Part shown: piece after piece, positions 48,580 through 58,700 of the stretch | Numbering within the stretch: position 1 is the stretch's first letter | Layout: the number at the start of each line of letters is the position of its first letter | NCBI GenBank assembly: GCA_963795935.1 | Contig: CAWCJO010000020.1 | Coordinates: forward strand, 186,001 to 250,000 | DNA length: 64,000 nucleotides | Direction: 5' to 3' | Source: JAICMB01 sp963795935 | GTDB taxonomy: Bacteria; Acidobacteriota; Terriglobia; Bryobacterales; Bryobacteraceae | Notes under the pieces: model-generated | What the model was told of the DNA's origin: nothing | The model's database searches: none | Seen by the model: only the letters and a program-made list of their open reading frames with translations | Program-made: the position numbers and the translations under genes

Positions 48580-48971
48580 TTTATCCAAGCGATTCGCGGT
48601 ACACCAAGGAACACGAGTGGGTGCGCCTGGAGGGCGGCATTGCCGTAATCGGAATCACCGACCACGCCCAGAAAGAATTGGGCGACATCGTCTATGTCGA
48701 CCTCCCCAGGATCGGCGCGCGCGTCGAAAAGGGCAAGACCCTGGGGTCCGTCGAATCGGTCAAGGCCGTCTCGGACGTTTATGCGCCGGTCTCGGGGGAG
48801 ATCGTGGAGACGAACGATCTGCTCACGGCGTCGCCGGAAAAGCTCAACGACGACCCGCACGGCGACGCTTGGCTCGTCAAGGTGCGCCTCGCCGATCCCG
48901 GCGAACTGCAGGACCTGCTGTCGGCCTCCGATTACCAGGCGTATGCGGAGGCGGAGGGCTCGCCGCACTAG
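48576..48971 (+). CDS. gcvH: Glycine cleavage system H protein
   Basis: A 131-residue lipoyl carrier. RYTKEHEWVRLEGGIAVIGI, DIVYVDLPRIGARVEKGKTL and the lipoylation site SVESVKAVSDVYAPVSGEIV (Lys in ESVKAVSD) are clear. NDDPHGDAWLVKVRLADPGE follows. It shuttles the aminomethyl group between the P, T and L proteins. gcvP is not downstream; it must lie elsewhere. The ATG overlaps the gcvT stop. Confidence 0.96.
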   Translation: MIYPSDSRYTKEHEWVRLEGGIAVIGITDHAQKELGDIVYVDLPRIGARVEKGKTLGSVESVKAVSDVYAPVSGEIVETNDLLTASPEKLNDDPHGDAWLVKVRLADPGELQDLLSASDYQAYAEAEGSPH

Positions 48972-49112
48972 CCCCTTTCCCCGGCGCCGTGATGTCGCGC
49001 GGGGCGAGTCGCGCCGGATTCATCCAGGTCCACTCCCGCTTTACCCAATGCGCGGCGGCAATTCCGGACACGATTCGAATGGTTCGAAACCGCCGCTTTG
49101 CGCGCGCCGAAA

Positions 49113-49820
49113 CTACTCCAGCCGCAGCGTGCCGAATGCTTCGGGAACGTGAAAGGTAGGCGAGTTTGTCGGCTGCCAGGCGATCTTCTTGCGGTCGGGC
49201 GGCGGCCCTTGCATTCGATAGAAGTTCACTCGCAGTTCATTACCGGCCTTTGGTTTGCGCTCGTCGATGCTCTTCCAGGGAATCTGCATCTCGCCATACC
49301 AGACCTTGGAATCGGGGTCGATTCTGGTCTTCACTTTGAAGCCGGAATCCCACGACACCCCTCCTCCCGGGAGAGGGTGATCGCGGTCGATATCGAGATC
49401 GACCCATTCCCCGTGCGGCGAAACTTCGAATTCTTTATAGCGATGAATATTCTTGTAATCCCAGCCGATGAACGCCTCGGCGACATCGTAATTCCACAGC
49501 CTGTTGGTCTCTTGGTCCGTGACGGGTTGCGGCTTGCCGTAAAGCTCCTGGTAGGGGCAGATAAACAGGATGTAAAGATAATCGGGCGTCCAGCGAGATC
49601 GTATTTCGGTGCGATGGCCGGCCACGGTTTTGCCCATGGTGTCGCCCGTGGCAAAAACAGCTTTAGCGCCGCGCCAAAAGCTCGACTCCGGGTTCGCGCT
49701 CGGAGTTGCGTCCTGGGGCGCGCGCGTGCTGACAATCACCCCGCCGCCCGCCAAAAGCGGAACGGCGGCCAGAGCAAAGGCCCCATGCGCGGCCAGGAGT
49801 CGGTTTATGAAGCTGAGCAT
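49113..49820 (-). CDS. Exported CBM9-like carbohydrate-binding protein
   Basis: A 235-residue exported protein. Signal region LLAAHGAFALAAVPLLAGGG, then a single CBM9/DOMON-like beta-sandwich: RSRWTPDYLYILFICPYQEL, RLWNYDVAEAFIGWDYKNIH, RYKEFEVSPHGEWVDLDIDR, VWYGEMQIPWKSIDERKPKA and ELRVNFYRMQG. The motif order (DVAEAFIG, YKEFEVSPxGEWVDLDID) is typical of CBM9-type domains found alone in acidobacteria. Likely binds external carbohydrate; no catalytic domain. Confidence 0.82.
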   Translation of the reverse strand: MLSFINRLLAAHGAFALAAVPLLAGGGVIVSTRAPQDATPSANPESSFWRGAKAVFATGDTMGKTVAGHRTEIRSRWTPDYLYILFICPYQELYGKPQPVTDQETNRLWNYDVAEAFIGWDYKNIHRYKEFEVSPHGEWVDLDIDRDHPLPGGGVSWDSGFKVKTRIDPDSKVWYGEMQIPWKSIDERKPKAGNELRVNFYRMQGPPPDRKKIAWQPTNSPTFHVPEAFGTLRLE

Positions 49821-49995
49821 CAGAGAGCTACGTTAGCATTTTATAGACCGGTACTGTCCGGCGCTGCGCCGACTCAGCAGCGGAAATCCTGCCCAATCTT
49901 CTCCGCTTTGATCGTCCATATTCGTGTGACGCGCCTTAAACGCTGCGCCGCGGACGACGCCGCGCGGGCCGGGCGCGCGCGACCGGTTCCCGCGT

Positions 49996-50253
49996 TCAGC
50001 CGATCATGCTGAGAAGCGTCTGCTGCAACTCGTCGCCGGTCTGGGCTGTTTTGACATTGGCCAGGAAAGCGTCGCGCGCGGTCATCATGAGGACCATTGC
50101 GGCGCTGAGGTCCACGATATCGCCGCTGCCCAACGAAGGCGCGGCAGACGGGAGTTTGGCTATCGTGGCGGCGGCGGAGTCGAATTGGGCGGCGGCGTTC
50201 TGAAGACCTTGCAGGCTGGAAACCGAGATCGGACTGGCAATCGGGCTGGCCAT
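49996..50253 (-). CDS. Small protein resembling a flagellar rod/hook C-terminal segment
   Basis: An 85-residue protein. The C-terminal half VDLSAAMVLMMTARDAFLAN and VKTAQTGDELQQTLLSMIG follows the pattern of the C-terminal helix of FlgC/FlgE/FlgG (VDLA.EMV.MI.AQ.AY.AN.K.IQT.DEML.TLL). The N-terminal half is an Ala/Ser-rich segment without signal peptide. No other flagellar gene is present, and a full rod protein is much longer. It lies 63 bases downstream of obgE on the same strand. Function unknown. Confidence 0.6.
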   Translation of the reverse strand: MASPIASPISVSSLQGLQNAAAQFDSAAATIAKLPSAAPSLGSGDIVDLSAAMVLMMTARDAFLANVKTAQTGDELQQTLLSMIG

Positions 50254-50316
50254 TCGAGTAACACCTCATTACGCTCTTCGGCCAGCGCGGGCTTTTCTTT
50301 AGCGAAAATTCTGCCT

Positions 50317-51342
50317 CTACGCAACAGATTGCGGAACGGCTTCGGGTTCCGGTCGGAAGATTTCTTCGGCCATGGCGAACTTCAGGGCTTCGAGGCCCTG
50401 GCCGGTGACGCTGGAAATTTCAAAGAATGGCAGATCTTGCGCTTGCGCCAGAGCGCGCAGGCCGGCGATGCGTTCCGGATCCTGGGCGACATCGATTTTG
50501 GACGCCACCAGGATCATGGGCTTGGCGGCAAGCGAGGCGTCGAAGCTGGCAAGTTCGGCCATGATGACATGAAAATCGTGTACGGGGTCGCGGCCGCTCA
50601 TCTCGGAGACATCGACAAGATGGACGAGCACGCGGGTTCGCTCGACATGACGGAGGAATTGGATGCCGAGTCCGGCGCCCTGGTGCGCTCCTTCGATCAG
50701 CCCCGGGATATCGGCGACCACGAAGCTGCGGTCGCCCACGCTGACAACACCGAGGTTCGGCTCCAGCGTGGTGAAAGGATAATCGGCGATCTTGGGGCGC
50801 GCGGCCGAGATGCGGGAGATAAGCGTGGATTTACCGGCGTTGGGAAAGCCGACCAGTCCGGCATCGGCCAGGAGCTTGAGTACGAGGCGCAGGCGTTTGT
50901 CTTCGCCCGCGCGGCCGGGTTCGTGCTCGGTCGGAGCCTGGTGGGTGGACGTCGCAAAATGCTGATTCCCGCGTCCGCCGCGTCCGCCGCGGGCAACGAT
51001 GAAGCGGTCCCCGGCCGCGGTGAAGTCGTGGAGCAATTCGCCCGTTTCATCGTCGTAGAGGACGGTGCCGACGGGAACGGGGAGTTCGATCGAATGGCCA
51101 TCGCGTCCCGTGCGGTTGCTGCCTTCGCCGTGGCGGCCGCGTTCGGCGTTGTGTTCGGGATTAAAACGGAAATGCAGCAGCGTGTTGTGGTGGTTGCTGG
51201 CCACCATGACGACATCTCCGCCGTGTCCTCCATCGCCGCCGCTGGGACCCCCGCGGGGAACAAATTTCTCGCGGCGGAAGGCGAGGCATCCATTTCCGCC
51301 ATCACCGGCTTTGACTTTGATTTTGACTTCGTCGATGAACAT
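50317..51342 (-). CDS. obgE: Obg-family GTPase
   Basis: A 341-residue GTPase for 50S ribosome assembly and stress control. Glycine-rich Obg domain: KVKAGDGGNGCLAFRREKFV, PRGGPSGGDGGHGGDVVMVA. G domain: GFPNAGKSTLISRISAARPK (G1), DYPFTTLEPNLG (G2), VVADIPGLIEGAHQGAGLGI (G3) and LVASKID (G4). The rplU-rpmA-obgE order on the minus strand is the classical cluster. No long C-terminal extension is present. Confidence 0.97.
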   Translation of the reverse strand: MFIDEVKIKVKAGDGGNGCLAFRREKFVPRGGPSGGDGGHGGDVVMVASNHHNTLLHFRFNPEHNAERGRHGEGSNRTGRDGHSIELPVPVGTVLYDDETGELLHDFTAAGDRFIVARGGRGGRGNQHFATSTHQAPTEHEPGRAGEDKRLRLVLKLLADAGLVGFPNAGKSTLISRISAARPKIADYPFTTLEPNLGVVSVGDRSFVVADIPGLIEGAHQGAGLGIQFLRHVERTRVLVHLVDVSEMSGRDPVHDFHVIMAELASFDASLAAKPMILVASKIDVAQDPERIAGLRALAQAQDLPFFEISSVTGQGLEALKFAMAEEIFRPEPEAVPQSVA

Positions 51343-51401
51343 TCGGGAGGGGCCAGCCGCCCGCGCCGTGAATTGAGCGGCGGCGTTCCAGATTGCCGGG
51401 C

Positions 51402-51659
51402 TTATTCGTCGGAGCGGATGCCGATGAACTTGCCCAGGCGGCCCCGGTCGCGGAATTCCACGATCCCGGGAATTTTGGCGAAGAGAGTGTCGTCTTTGCC
51501 GCGGCCGACGTTCTCGCCGGGCTTGTAGCGCGTTCCGCGTTGGCGCACCAGGATGGAGCCGCCGGTGACGCTTTGGCCGCCGAAAGCTTTCACGCCCAGG
51601 CGTTGCGCATTCGAATCGCGGCCATTCTTGGAACTTCCTAAACCTTTTTTATGTGCCAT
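51402..51659 (-). CDS. rpmA: 50S ribosomal protein L27
   Basis: An 85-residue L27: MAHKKGLGSSKNGRDSNAQR, LGVKAFGGQSVTGGSILVRQ, RGTRYKPGENVGRGKDDTLF. The flexible N-terminus reaches the peptidyl-transferase centre. There is no cleavable N-terminal extension as in Firmicutes. It follows rplU by 24 bases. Confidence 0.97.
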   Translation of the reverse strand: MAHKKGLGSSKNGRDSNAQRLGVKAFGGQSVTGGSILVRQRGTRYKPGENVGRGKDDTLFAKIPGIVEFRDRGRLGKFIGIRSDE

Positions 51660-51683
51660 CCGTGAATCCTTCCGTTCGAAGCG

Positions 51684-51995
51684 CTAACCGTCGACGCCGA
51701 CGATCTTGAGCTCGGTGTAGTTTTGGCGGTGTCCGATGGTGCGCTTGTACTGTTTCTTGCGCTTGAATTTAAATACCAGCACCTTGGCCGCGCGGCCGTG
51801 GCGGGCAATGGTTGCGGTGACGCGAGCTTGGCCGAGACCGGAACCCGTGACCAGCTCATTGGAATCGCGCATGAGAGCGAGGACGTTGCCCAACTCGACC
51901 TGGGCCCCGACTTCGCCGGGCAGCGTATCCACTCTGATGGTGTCGCCGGGGGTGACGCGGAACTGACGGCCGCTGGCTTGAATGACTGCGTACAT
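51684..51995 (-). CDS. rplU: 50S ribosomal protein L21
   Basis: A 103-residue L21 beginning MYAVIQASGRQFRVTPGDTI and containing KVLVFKFKRKKQYKRTIGHR with the typical end QNYTELKIVGVDG. It is first gene of the rplU-rpmA-obgE unit; its promoter should lie in the 132 bases between it and the aldo/keto reductase stop. Confidence 0.97.
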   Translation of the reverse strand: MYAVIQASGRQFRVTPGDTIRVDTLPGEVGAQVELGNVLALMRDSNELVTGSGLGQARVTATIARHGRAAKVLVFKFKRKKQYKRTIGHRQNYTELKIVGVDG

Positions 51996-52127
51996 TGATG
52001 AACCCGATCCTTTAATCGAAGTAGGCGGCCTCGCGCGGACGATGTTGTGGGGCCGAAACCTTTAGGTTACAGCATTGTAGGGTCGGCCCGCAAGCGCCGG
52101 TGGGGACCCTCGGCGGCCCGGCGGAGG

Positions 52128-53168
52128 TCATTTGTACAGGGCGCGATACTCCGGTTCGGAGAGCGGGGGAAGGGAGGCGAGTTGGAGGTTCTCTCGCACA
52201 TGCTGGGGGTTGCTCATGCCGACGAGCGCGACCGCGATGCCGGGCGTGGAGCGGGTGAATTGCAGGGCGCGCTGGGCATCGGTGACCGTGCCGGTCAGCT
52301 TGGCGGCCAAATCCGGCGGCAGATTGCGGGTTAGACGAGCTTGCAGCAGGCTGGCGCTGGCCACCACCGTGATGTTCAGACGCGCGGCCGAGGCGACGAC
52401 CGTTTCGCCTTCCTGCGTTTGCGCGTAGGCCTCCGGCATGGCGAGATTGAACGGCAACTGCACAAAGCGGAAGCGATGATCTGCGCCGCCAGTCTCCTCC
52501 GCGATGCGGGCGATGGCGGGAAACGAGAGACCTTGGAGCGCGCCGGGAGGCCTGCGGTAGCCGTCCCAGGTGGCGGCGCCGTAGTAGCGGATCTTGTTTT
52601 CGGCTGCAGCCTGCTCTAAGAACGCGAAGGCGCGGCGGAGGCGGGCGTGAAACTCGTCGCGACCCAGAATGGCGAGCTGCATTTCGGGGTTGTGGAGATA
52701 AAAGACGTCGACGGTTTCAAGATCGAGGTTGCCGCGGCTGCGCTCGAGCTGGTCGCGAAGGAACTCCGGGGCCATGGAATGGGCGCCGTTTACGACGTCG
52801 TCCGGGAGCGGCCAAGGCGCGGCGTTCGGAACGACGAATCCGGCTTTGCTGCACACGACGATTTCATCGCGTGCGGCGCGGCCTTCGGCAAACAGCCGCC
52901 GCAACGCTTCGCCGACGGCGCGCTCGGACCTTTGATGGCGATAGTTAAGCGATGTATCGATAACATTCAGCCCGACGTTCACGGCGGTCACGATGGATGC
53001 GGCGTAGCCCTGGTCCGTGGCGTCGTCCATGGCGCCGAGATAGGTGCCGAGTCCAATATTCGAAATTTCGAGATCTTGCGCGCGGCGGTAGAATCCCGCG
53101 GAGCGCAGGAGCGGGAAGCGGGACGCCAGGCGGCCCGTGCCGCCCGCCGAAGCGAAACCGGAAGTCAT
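52128..53168 (-). CDS. Aldo/keto reductase
   Basis: A 346-residue TIM-barrel NADPH-dependent oxidoreductase. SNIGLGTYLGAMDDATDQGY, then NVIDTSLNYRHQRSERAVGE with catalytic Asp and Tyr (DTSLNYRHQ); EIVVCSKAGFV carries the catalytic Lys, and VDVFYLHNPEMQL supplies the His. The late segment LVGMSNPQHVRENLQLA binds the cofactor. The substrate is unknown. It lies upstream of the ribosomal cluster on the same strand but with its own spacing. Confidence 0.88.
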   Translation of the reverse strand: MTSGFASAGGTGRLASRFPLLRSAGFYRRAQDLEISNIGLGTYLGAMDDATDQGYAASIVTAVNVGLNVIDTSLNYRHQRSERAVGEALRRLFAEGRAARDEIVVCSKAGFVVPNAAPWPLPDDVVNGAHSMAPEFLRDQLERSRGNLDLETVDVFYLHNPEMQLAILGRDEFHARLRRAFAFLEQAAAENKIRYYGAATWDGYRRPPGALQGLSFPAIARIAEETGGADHRFRFVQLPFNLAMPEAYAQTQEGETVVASAARLNITVVASASLLQARLTRNLPPDLAAKLTGTVTDAQRALQFTRSTPGIAVALVGMSNPQHVRENLQLASLPPLSEPEYRALYK

Positions 53169-53229
53169 TTATCGATGTTAGCGGCGTTTGACTTCAGGCC
53201 CATGGTTCAATAACATTCACGGTACGAGT

Positions 53230-55689
53230 ATGAAACACGCACGACGAGCTTCGATCCTTCCGTTGGCGGCGGCGCTGACCGCATTGGCGGCCGAGACCTA
53301 CCAAAAACCACCGCGGGCCGTGATGGACGTGTTGAACGCTCCGGTGACTCCGGTCTTATCGCTGAGCCCTTCGGGGAAGACGGCAATCGAGGCGCGGCCG
53401 GTGCGCTATCCGCCGATTGCGGAACTGGCGCAGCCAATGTTGCGCATCGCCGGAATGCGCATCAATCCGAAGACGAATGGGCTGCACAACACTGTATTCA
53501 ACAGCTCGCTGGTGTTGCTGAAGGTTCCCGGCGGAGAGGAGATTCGCGTCGAGTTGCCGCCCAATCCGAAACTCAGCGGCGCCTTCTGGAGTCCGGAGGG
53601 GACGCGCTTCGCATTCAGCAATACGACCGCGAACGGGATTGAGTTGTGGGTCGGCGATGCGGCGACCGGCAAGACGCGCCGCGTCCAGGGCGTGCGGCTG
53701 AACGCCGTCATGGGCGGCGGGCGCGGGCCCGCGGGTCCGGGCGGGAGATTCGGCGGGGGCGGCGGTGGCTATGTGCAATGGATGCCGGACGGCAAAACGT
53801 TGCTGGTGTACACAGTGCGCGGGAATCGGGGGGCGGCGCCGGCGGAGTTGGCCGTGCCGGAGGGGCCGCACATTCAGGAAAGCCTCGGCGGGGCGGCTCC
53901 GGTTGTGACGCACGAGGACATGCTGAAGAACCCGCACGATGAAGATTTATTCGAGTACTACGCTACCTCGCAGCTTGCCATCGTGGACGTAGCGAGCGGG
54001 CGGGTAACGCTGATCGGAAAAGCGGGGATCGTCGAATCGGCGCACATTTCCCCGAACGGGAAGGATCTGCTGGTGACCACGATTCATCGGCCGTTTTCGT
54101 ATCTCCATCCGGCGAGGAATTTCCCGAAAGAGATCGAGGTGTGGGACCGCACGGGAAAGGTGTTGCGCAAGATTGCGAGCGAGCCGCTCGAGGACAAAGT
54201 CCCGATCAATGGCGTGATCACGGGACCGCGCGGCGTCGAGTGGCGGCCGAGCGAAGCGGCGACCCTGATCTGGGTGGAGGCGTTGGACGAAGGGAATCCG
54301 AAGAAGAACGTCGCGCATCGCGATCGCATTGTGGCGTTGCCGGCGCCGTTCACGGGCGATCCACGGGACGTGTTCGAGACGGAGCAGCGCTTCCAAGGAA
54401 TCCAGATGAGCGAGAAGGGCGGCGTGGCGCTGGTGGAGGATTTCGACCGCCGCAAGCGTTGGGTGCGGACGTTCGAGATCGATCTCGATAAGCTGGGCGA
54501 GACCGCGCGTTTAATTTGGAGCCGGAACAACCAGGACCGCTATCGCGACCCGGGCCGTCCCATGGAGAAAGAAATGCCGAACGGGCAGCGCGCCATGATC
54601 CAGGACGGAGACAACATCTATCTCACGGGCTTGGGCGCATCGCCGCAAGGGGACCACCCTTTCCTGGACCGTTTTAATCTCGTATCGCAGAAGAGTGAAC
54701 GGCTGTTTCAGTGCGACGACGAGCATTACGAGGCGCCGGAAGCGCTGCTCGACGATCATGCGAATGCGTTTCTGACGCGGCGCGAGAGCCCGGCGCAGCC
54801 ACCCAATTATTTCGTGCGGACCAGTGCGGGAGCGATAACGGCGTTGACGAAGTTCCCCGATCCGCAGCCCTCCATCCGCGGCATACAAAAACAGCTTGTC
54901 CGATACAAGCGCAACGACGGCGTGGATCTTTCGTTCACGCTGTATCTGCCGGCCGGTTACAAGCCGGGCACGAAGCTGCCGACGGCGCTGTGGGCCTACC
55001 CATATGAATATAGCGACGCGGCAACCGCGAGCCAGGTGAGCGGGTCGACCAAGCGGTTCACCGAGATGACGGGATATTCGGAGCTGTTTTTCGCGCTGGA
55101 CGGGTACGCGGTTCTGGCCAACACGGCCATGCCGGTGGTGGGCAGCGACCCGGACACGGTGAACAACTCCTACATCGGCCAGATCGTGGCGGATTCGAAG
55201 GCGGCGATCGATAAGGCGGCGGAGATGGGCGTGGCGGACCCGGCGCGGGTCGGTGTCGGCGGCCACAGCTACGGGGCGTTCATGACAACGAACCTTCTGG
55301 CGCATTGCGATCTGTTCAAGGCCGGGATCGCGGAAAGCGGCGCGCACAACCGCACGCTGACGCCGTTCGGTTTTCAGAGTGAGCGGCGAACGCTATGGGA
55401 GGCTCCCGACGTGTACTTAAAGATGTCGCCGTTCATGTATGCAAACAAGATCAAAGAGCCGGTGCTGCTGATCCACGGCGAGGCTGACGACAACGACGGC
55501 ACGTTCCCGGTCCAGTCCGAGCGGATGTACGAAGCCATTCGAGGAAATGGCGGCACGGTGCGGCTGGTGTTTCTGCCTTTTGAGGCGCACGGCTATCGCG
55601 GCAAGGAGACGATCGAGCACGTCCTGTGGGAGAAGCTGACGTGGTTCGATAAATACGTGAAAAACGCCGGAGCGGCGAGCACGAATTAG
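53230..55689 (+). CDS. Secreted S9-family prolyl oligopeptidase-like peptidase
   Basis: An 819-residue exported peptidase. ATG 53230 gives a signal peptide (RASILPLAAALTALAAETYQ), so the frame start at 53188 is rejected. A beta-propeller section with a Gly-rich loop (GGGRGPAGPGGRFGGGGGGY) is followed by the alpha/beta hydrolase domain: VGVGGHSYGAFMTTNLLAHC (nucleophile Ser in GHSYG), LLIHGEADDNDGTFPVQSER (Asp) and PFEAHGYRGKETIEH (His). Similar to acidobacterial glutamyl/prolyl oligopeptidases. Its stop codon lies within a 19-base triplicated repeat made of the TonB gene end. Confidence 0.9.
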   Translation: MKHARRASILPLAAALTALAAETYQKPPRAVMDVLNAPVTPVLSLSPSGKTAIEARPVRYPPIAELAQPMLRIAGMRINPKTNGLHNTVFNSSLVLLKVPGGEEIRVELPPNPKLSGAFWSPEGTRFAFSNTTANGIELWVGDAATGKTRRVQGVRLNAVMGGGRGPAGPGGRFGGGGGGYVQWMPDGKTLLVYTVRGNRGAAPAELAVPEGPHIQESLGGAAPVVTHEDMLKNPHDEDLFEYYATSQLAIVDVASGRVTLIGKAGIVESAHISPNGKDLLVTTIHRPFSYLHPARNFPKEIEVWDRTGKVLRKIASEPLEDKVPINGVITGPRGVEWRPSEAATLIWVEALDEGNPKKNVAHRDRIVALPAPFTGDPRDVFETEQRFQGIQMSEKGGVALVEDFDRRKRWVRTFEIDLDKLGETARLIWSRNNQDRYRDPGRPMEKEMPNGQRAMIQDGDNIYLTGLGASPQGDHPFLDRFNLVSQKSERLFQCDDEHYEAPEALLDDHANAFLTRRESPAQPPNYFVRTSAGAITALTKFPDPQPSIRGIQKQLVRYKRNDGVDLSFTLYLPAGYKPGTKLPTALWAYPYEYSDAATASQVSGSTKRFTEMTGYSELFFALDGYAVLANTAMPVVGSDPDTVNNSYIGQIVADSKAAIDKAAEMGVADPARVGVGGHSYGAFMTTNLLAHCDLFKAGIAESGAHNRTLTPFGFQSERRTLWEAPDVYLKMSPFMYANKIKEPVLLIHGEADDNDGTFPVQSERMYEAIRGNGGTVRLVFLPFEAHGYRGKETIEHVLWEKLTWFDKYVKNAGAASTN

Positions 55690-55742
55690 AACAGCGCCTT
55701 TAACTTAGAACAGCGCCTTTAACTTAGAACAGCACCTTTAAC
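55686..55742. repeat. Three tandem copies of a 19-base gene-end repeat
   Basis: Unit TTAGAACAGCGCCTTTAAC at 55686, 55705 and 55724 (third copy with one mismatch). The third copy is the real 3' end of the TonB receptor gene including its stop; the first contains the S9 peptidase stop. Confidence 0.95.
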
Positions 55743-58700
55743 GCGAACTGAATATCGCGCGGATTATTCGCCAAGCTCGTGACCTGGCCAAACGTCTGCG
55801 ATGTGACCGTGCCGTTGGGCGTTCCGAACTGCGCGTGATTGAATAGGTTGTAGAACTCCGACCGGAACTGTACGTTGACGGCATGGTCTTTAAGGCTCGT
55901 TTTGAAGTTCTTCACGAGCACCGCGTCGACGTTACGAACGGGCGCGGTTCGGACGTCCGGCAGCACGGGGCCGACGTTTCCGAACGTGAATGGTTGCGCG
56001 ACGGTGAAGACGCTGGTGTTAAACCATTCGTAAATGGACGGGTTATCGAGATGCGCGCTTTGGCCGTTATTGACCGCCGGACGCCCGATTGCGACCGGCA
56101 ACCCGCTTTGGAGCGTGAGAATGCCGTTAAGGTCCCAATCCGCGAACATGGCGTTGACAAATTTGTTCAGACTTTTGCCGAATGCCCGATCGCGGCCGAA
56201 CGGAATATTGTAAACGCCGCTGAGGCGGAACTGGTTGGGCGCGTCGAAGGTGGAAAGTCCTTTTTCGAGACTGCGGTTGTAAATATCGAGCGGGGTGCGG
56301 ATATCGTCGATAGCCTTCGAGCGGGTGTATGCGGCCAAGAAAGTCAGCGTCGCCGAGAGCCGTTTTTCCAACTGGAACGTTCCCGCTTCATAGGTTGAAT
56401 TGCCGGCCGGAACATAGACCTGCTGGACCGCCGTGTATTGCGGGAAAGGCAGCAGCGATTGCTGGCGTGAAATCGTGGGACCGGAAAGCGCGCCGGTAGA
56501 GATCACGCCGTAAAACGGATTCGGCACAAGATCGTTCAAGTGCGAGCCCAGCGAGAGATACTGGTCGGGCAACTGATCGATGTTCCAGGTCTCCAACAGC
56601 CGCGTCCCCTTCATGCCCCAGTAGTGCGCATCGAGCACGAGTCCCCAGGGAAGCTCACGCTGAACGCCGAAACTCCAGCTCTGCATATAGCCATTGCGAA
56701 ACCCGTGCGTGGGAGCGCCGATGCTGGCGCCCACGTTGGCGTTGGGATCGCGATCGTTCAGGGGAGGAAGAATTCCTTGTGGAAAGGGATTGCCGATGCT
56801 GGTCGCCGGCGTCAGATTGTCGATGGTGGCGACCATCGGCGTCGTGCGGACGGCTTCCACCGCGCCATCGCCATTCGCCTGAATGATTTTTGGAATATAG
56901 AAAATCCCGTAGCCGCCGCGCAGCACGGTCTTCGGAGTGAGACTGTATGCCAAACCAAAGCGCGGACCGAGATCCTTCCAGTCGGTCGCGGTCTGATCGC
57001 TGGGGTTGCCCTTGCCGATCCAGGTGAGATTGCCGGTCAGGTTGGGGAGCCCCGCGGCTTGGGCGAGCGAACTCGGAGCGGTTGGGTTGAAATAGGCGAT
57101 GCGGTCGTATTTTTCGCGGTCGCCGATATTCACATCCCAGCGCAGGCCGAGATTCAGCGTAAGCTTGTCGGTCGCCTTCCAGTCGTCCTGTATAAAAAGC
57201 GCGTAGTACAAGCCCTGCGTCGAGATCGGATTAATGGCCATGACGGAGCCGCTTGAGGCATCGCCTAACAGAAAGGAAGCGACGCCGTAGCCGGATGTGG
57301 CGCTCGAGACGACGGGGTTGGGGCCCTGCGTAAACATGCGATTGAAATTAAACGTGCCGGAAGCCTGACTGTTTTGTCCCTCGTTGAAATCGAGAACGCG
57401 CCAGTCCCCGCCAAACTTCACGCTATGACGTCCTTTCTGCCAGGACACGCTGCCGAGGGTGGCAAAAACGTTGCGAGGTTGATATTGCGTAAAAGAGTCC
57501 GAGGCGTTGCCGGTGCCGACGGTGTCGGTGAGATTGAAAACGGGGAACTGCGGCGCGACGGCCGATGTGAAGGACGGCGCAAAATTGAGCTGCGACAGAT
57601 TAAAACCCTGGGAAGCGCCGAATTGCGCGGCCAGAGCGCGGCTGAAAGAGAATTGCAAATCGCCGACAGCCGTGGGCGAGAATATGCGCGTCGCATCCAG
57701 GACGGCCTGTGAGTAAGTGTCGGTGGTGTTGCGTCCGCCGCCGGCCGGCAGCGCATAGACGCCCGGGACCGAACGCACGTCCTGCTGCCTTGAGAAGCGG
57801 AAGAACATGCGCGTCTTCTCATCGGGATCGAGGTCGGTGCGCACGTCCCACTTGTTGCTGTTGGTCGTGGAGTTCGCCGAATAGATGTAATTGCTCTGGC
57901 CGGTCACGGGATTTCCCGGCAAGTTTGGCAGCGGGATGAAATTGAGAGCCGCAACCGCCGCGGGATTGAGATCGCTCTGCGGAATGATGTTGCCGGGGAA
58001 GGGGCTGCGCTGGCGGGTGCCATCGGGCAGGCTGACCAGCGTGGACGGATCGTAGATCTGGATGAGCGATCCGTTGGAAGCGAAGGTTTGTGAAAAATTG
58101 CCTTGCCGCTGCAAAGGCGTTGGCACGGTCGTGATCGTCGATAGCGGATAGCCCTGGCGGAGACCTTCGTAATCGCCGAACACGAACCATTTATTCTTCA
58201 CGAGAGGAAGGCCGGCATCGGCGCCGAATTGATGCCGCTGGAAAGATGGCTTGTTCAGCCCGCTGCGATTGTTGAAGAACGTATTGGCGTCGAGTACGCT
58301 GTGACGCTCGAAATCGTAGGCAACGCCGTGAACGTCGTTCGTCCCGCTCTTGGTAATCACGTTGAGTACCGCGCCGGACGTGCGGCCGAACTGGGCGTCG
58401 TACGTTTGCGCCTGCACTTTGAACTCCTGCACGGAGTCGACGGGCGGATCGATAATTCCGCGATTGATGTCCGGAGTCGTGTCCGGCGCGCCGTCCATGA
58501 GAATTTCCTGGGAGCCGGAACGGCCGCCACCGACGTTGAAATCGGACTTGAAGAAGTTGCGCCCGACGTCGTTGCCGCCGCCGTTACCGAAGTTGGGGCC
58601 CAGCACGACGCCGGGGGTCAAGGCGATCAATGCGATCGGGTCGCGAATATTCAACGGTAGATTCTGAATCGATCGCGTCGTCACTACCGTACCGAGGGAT

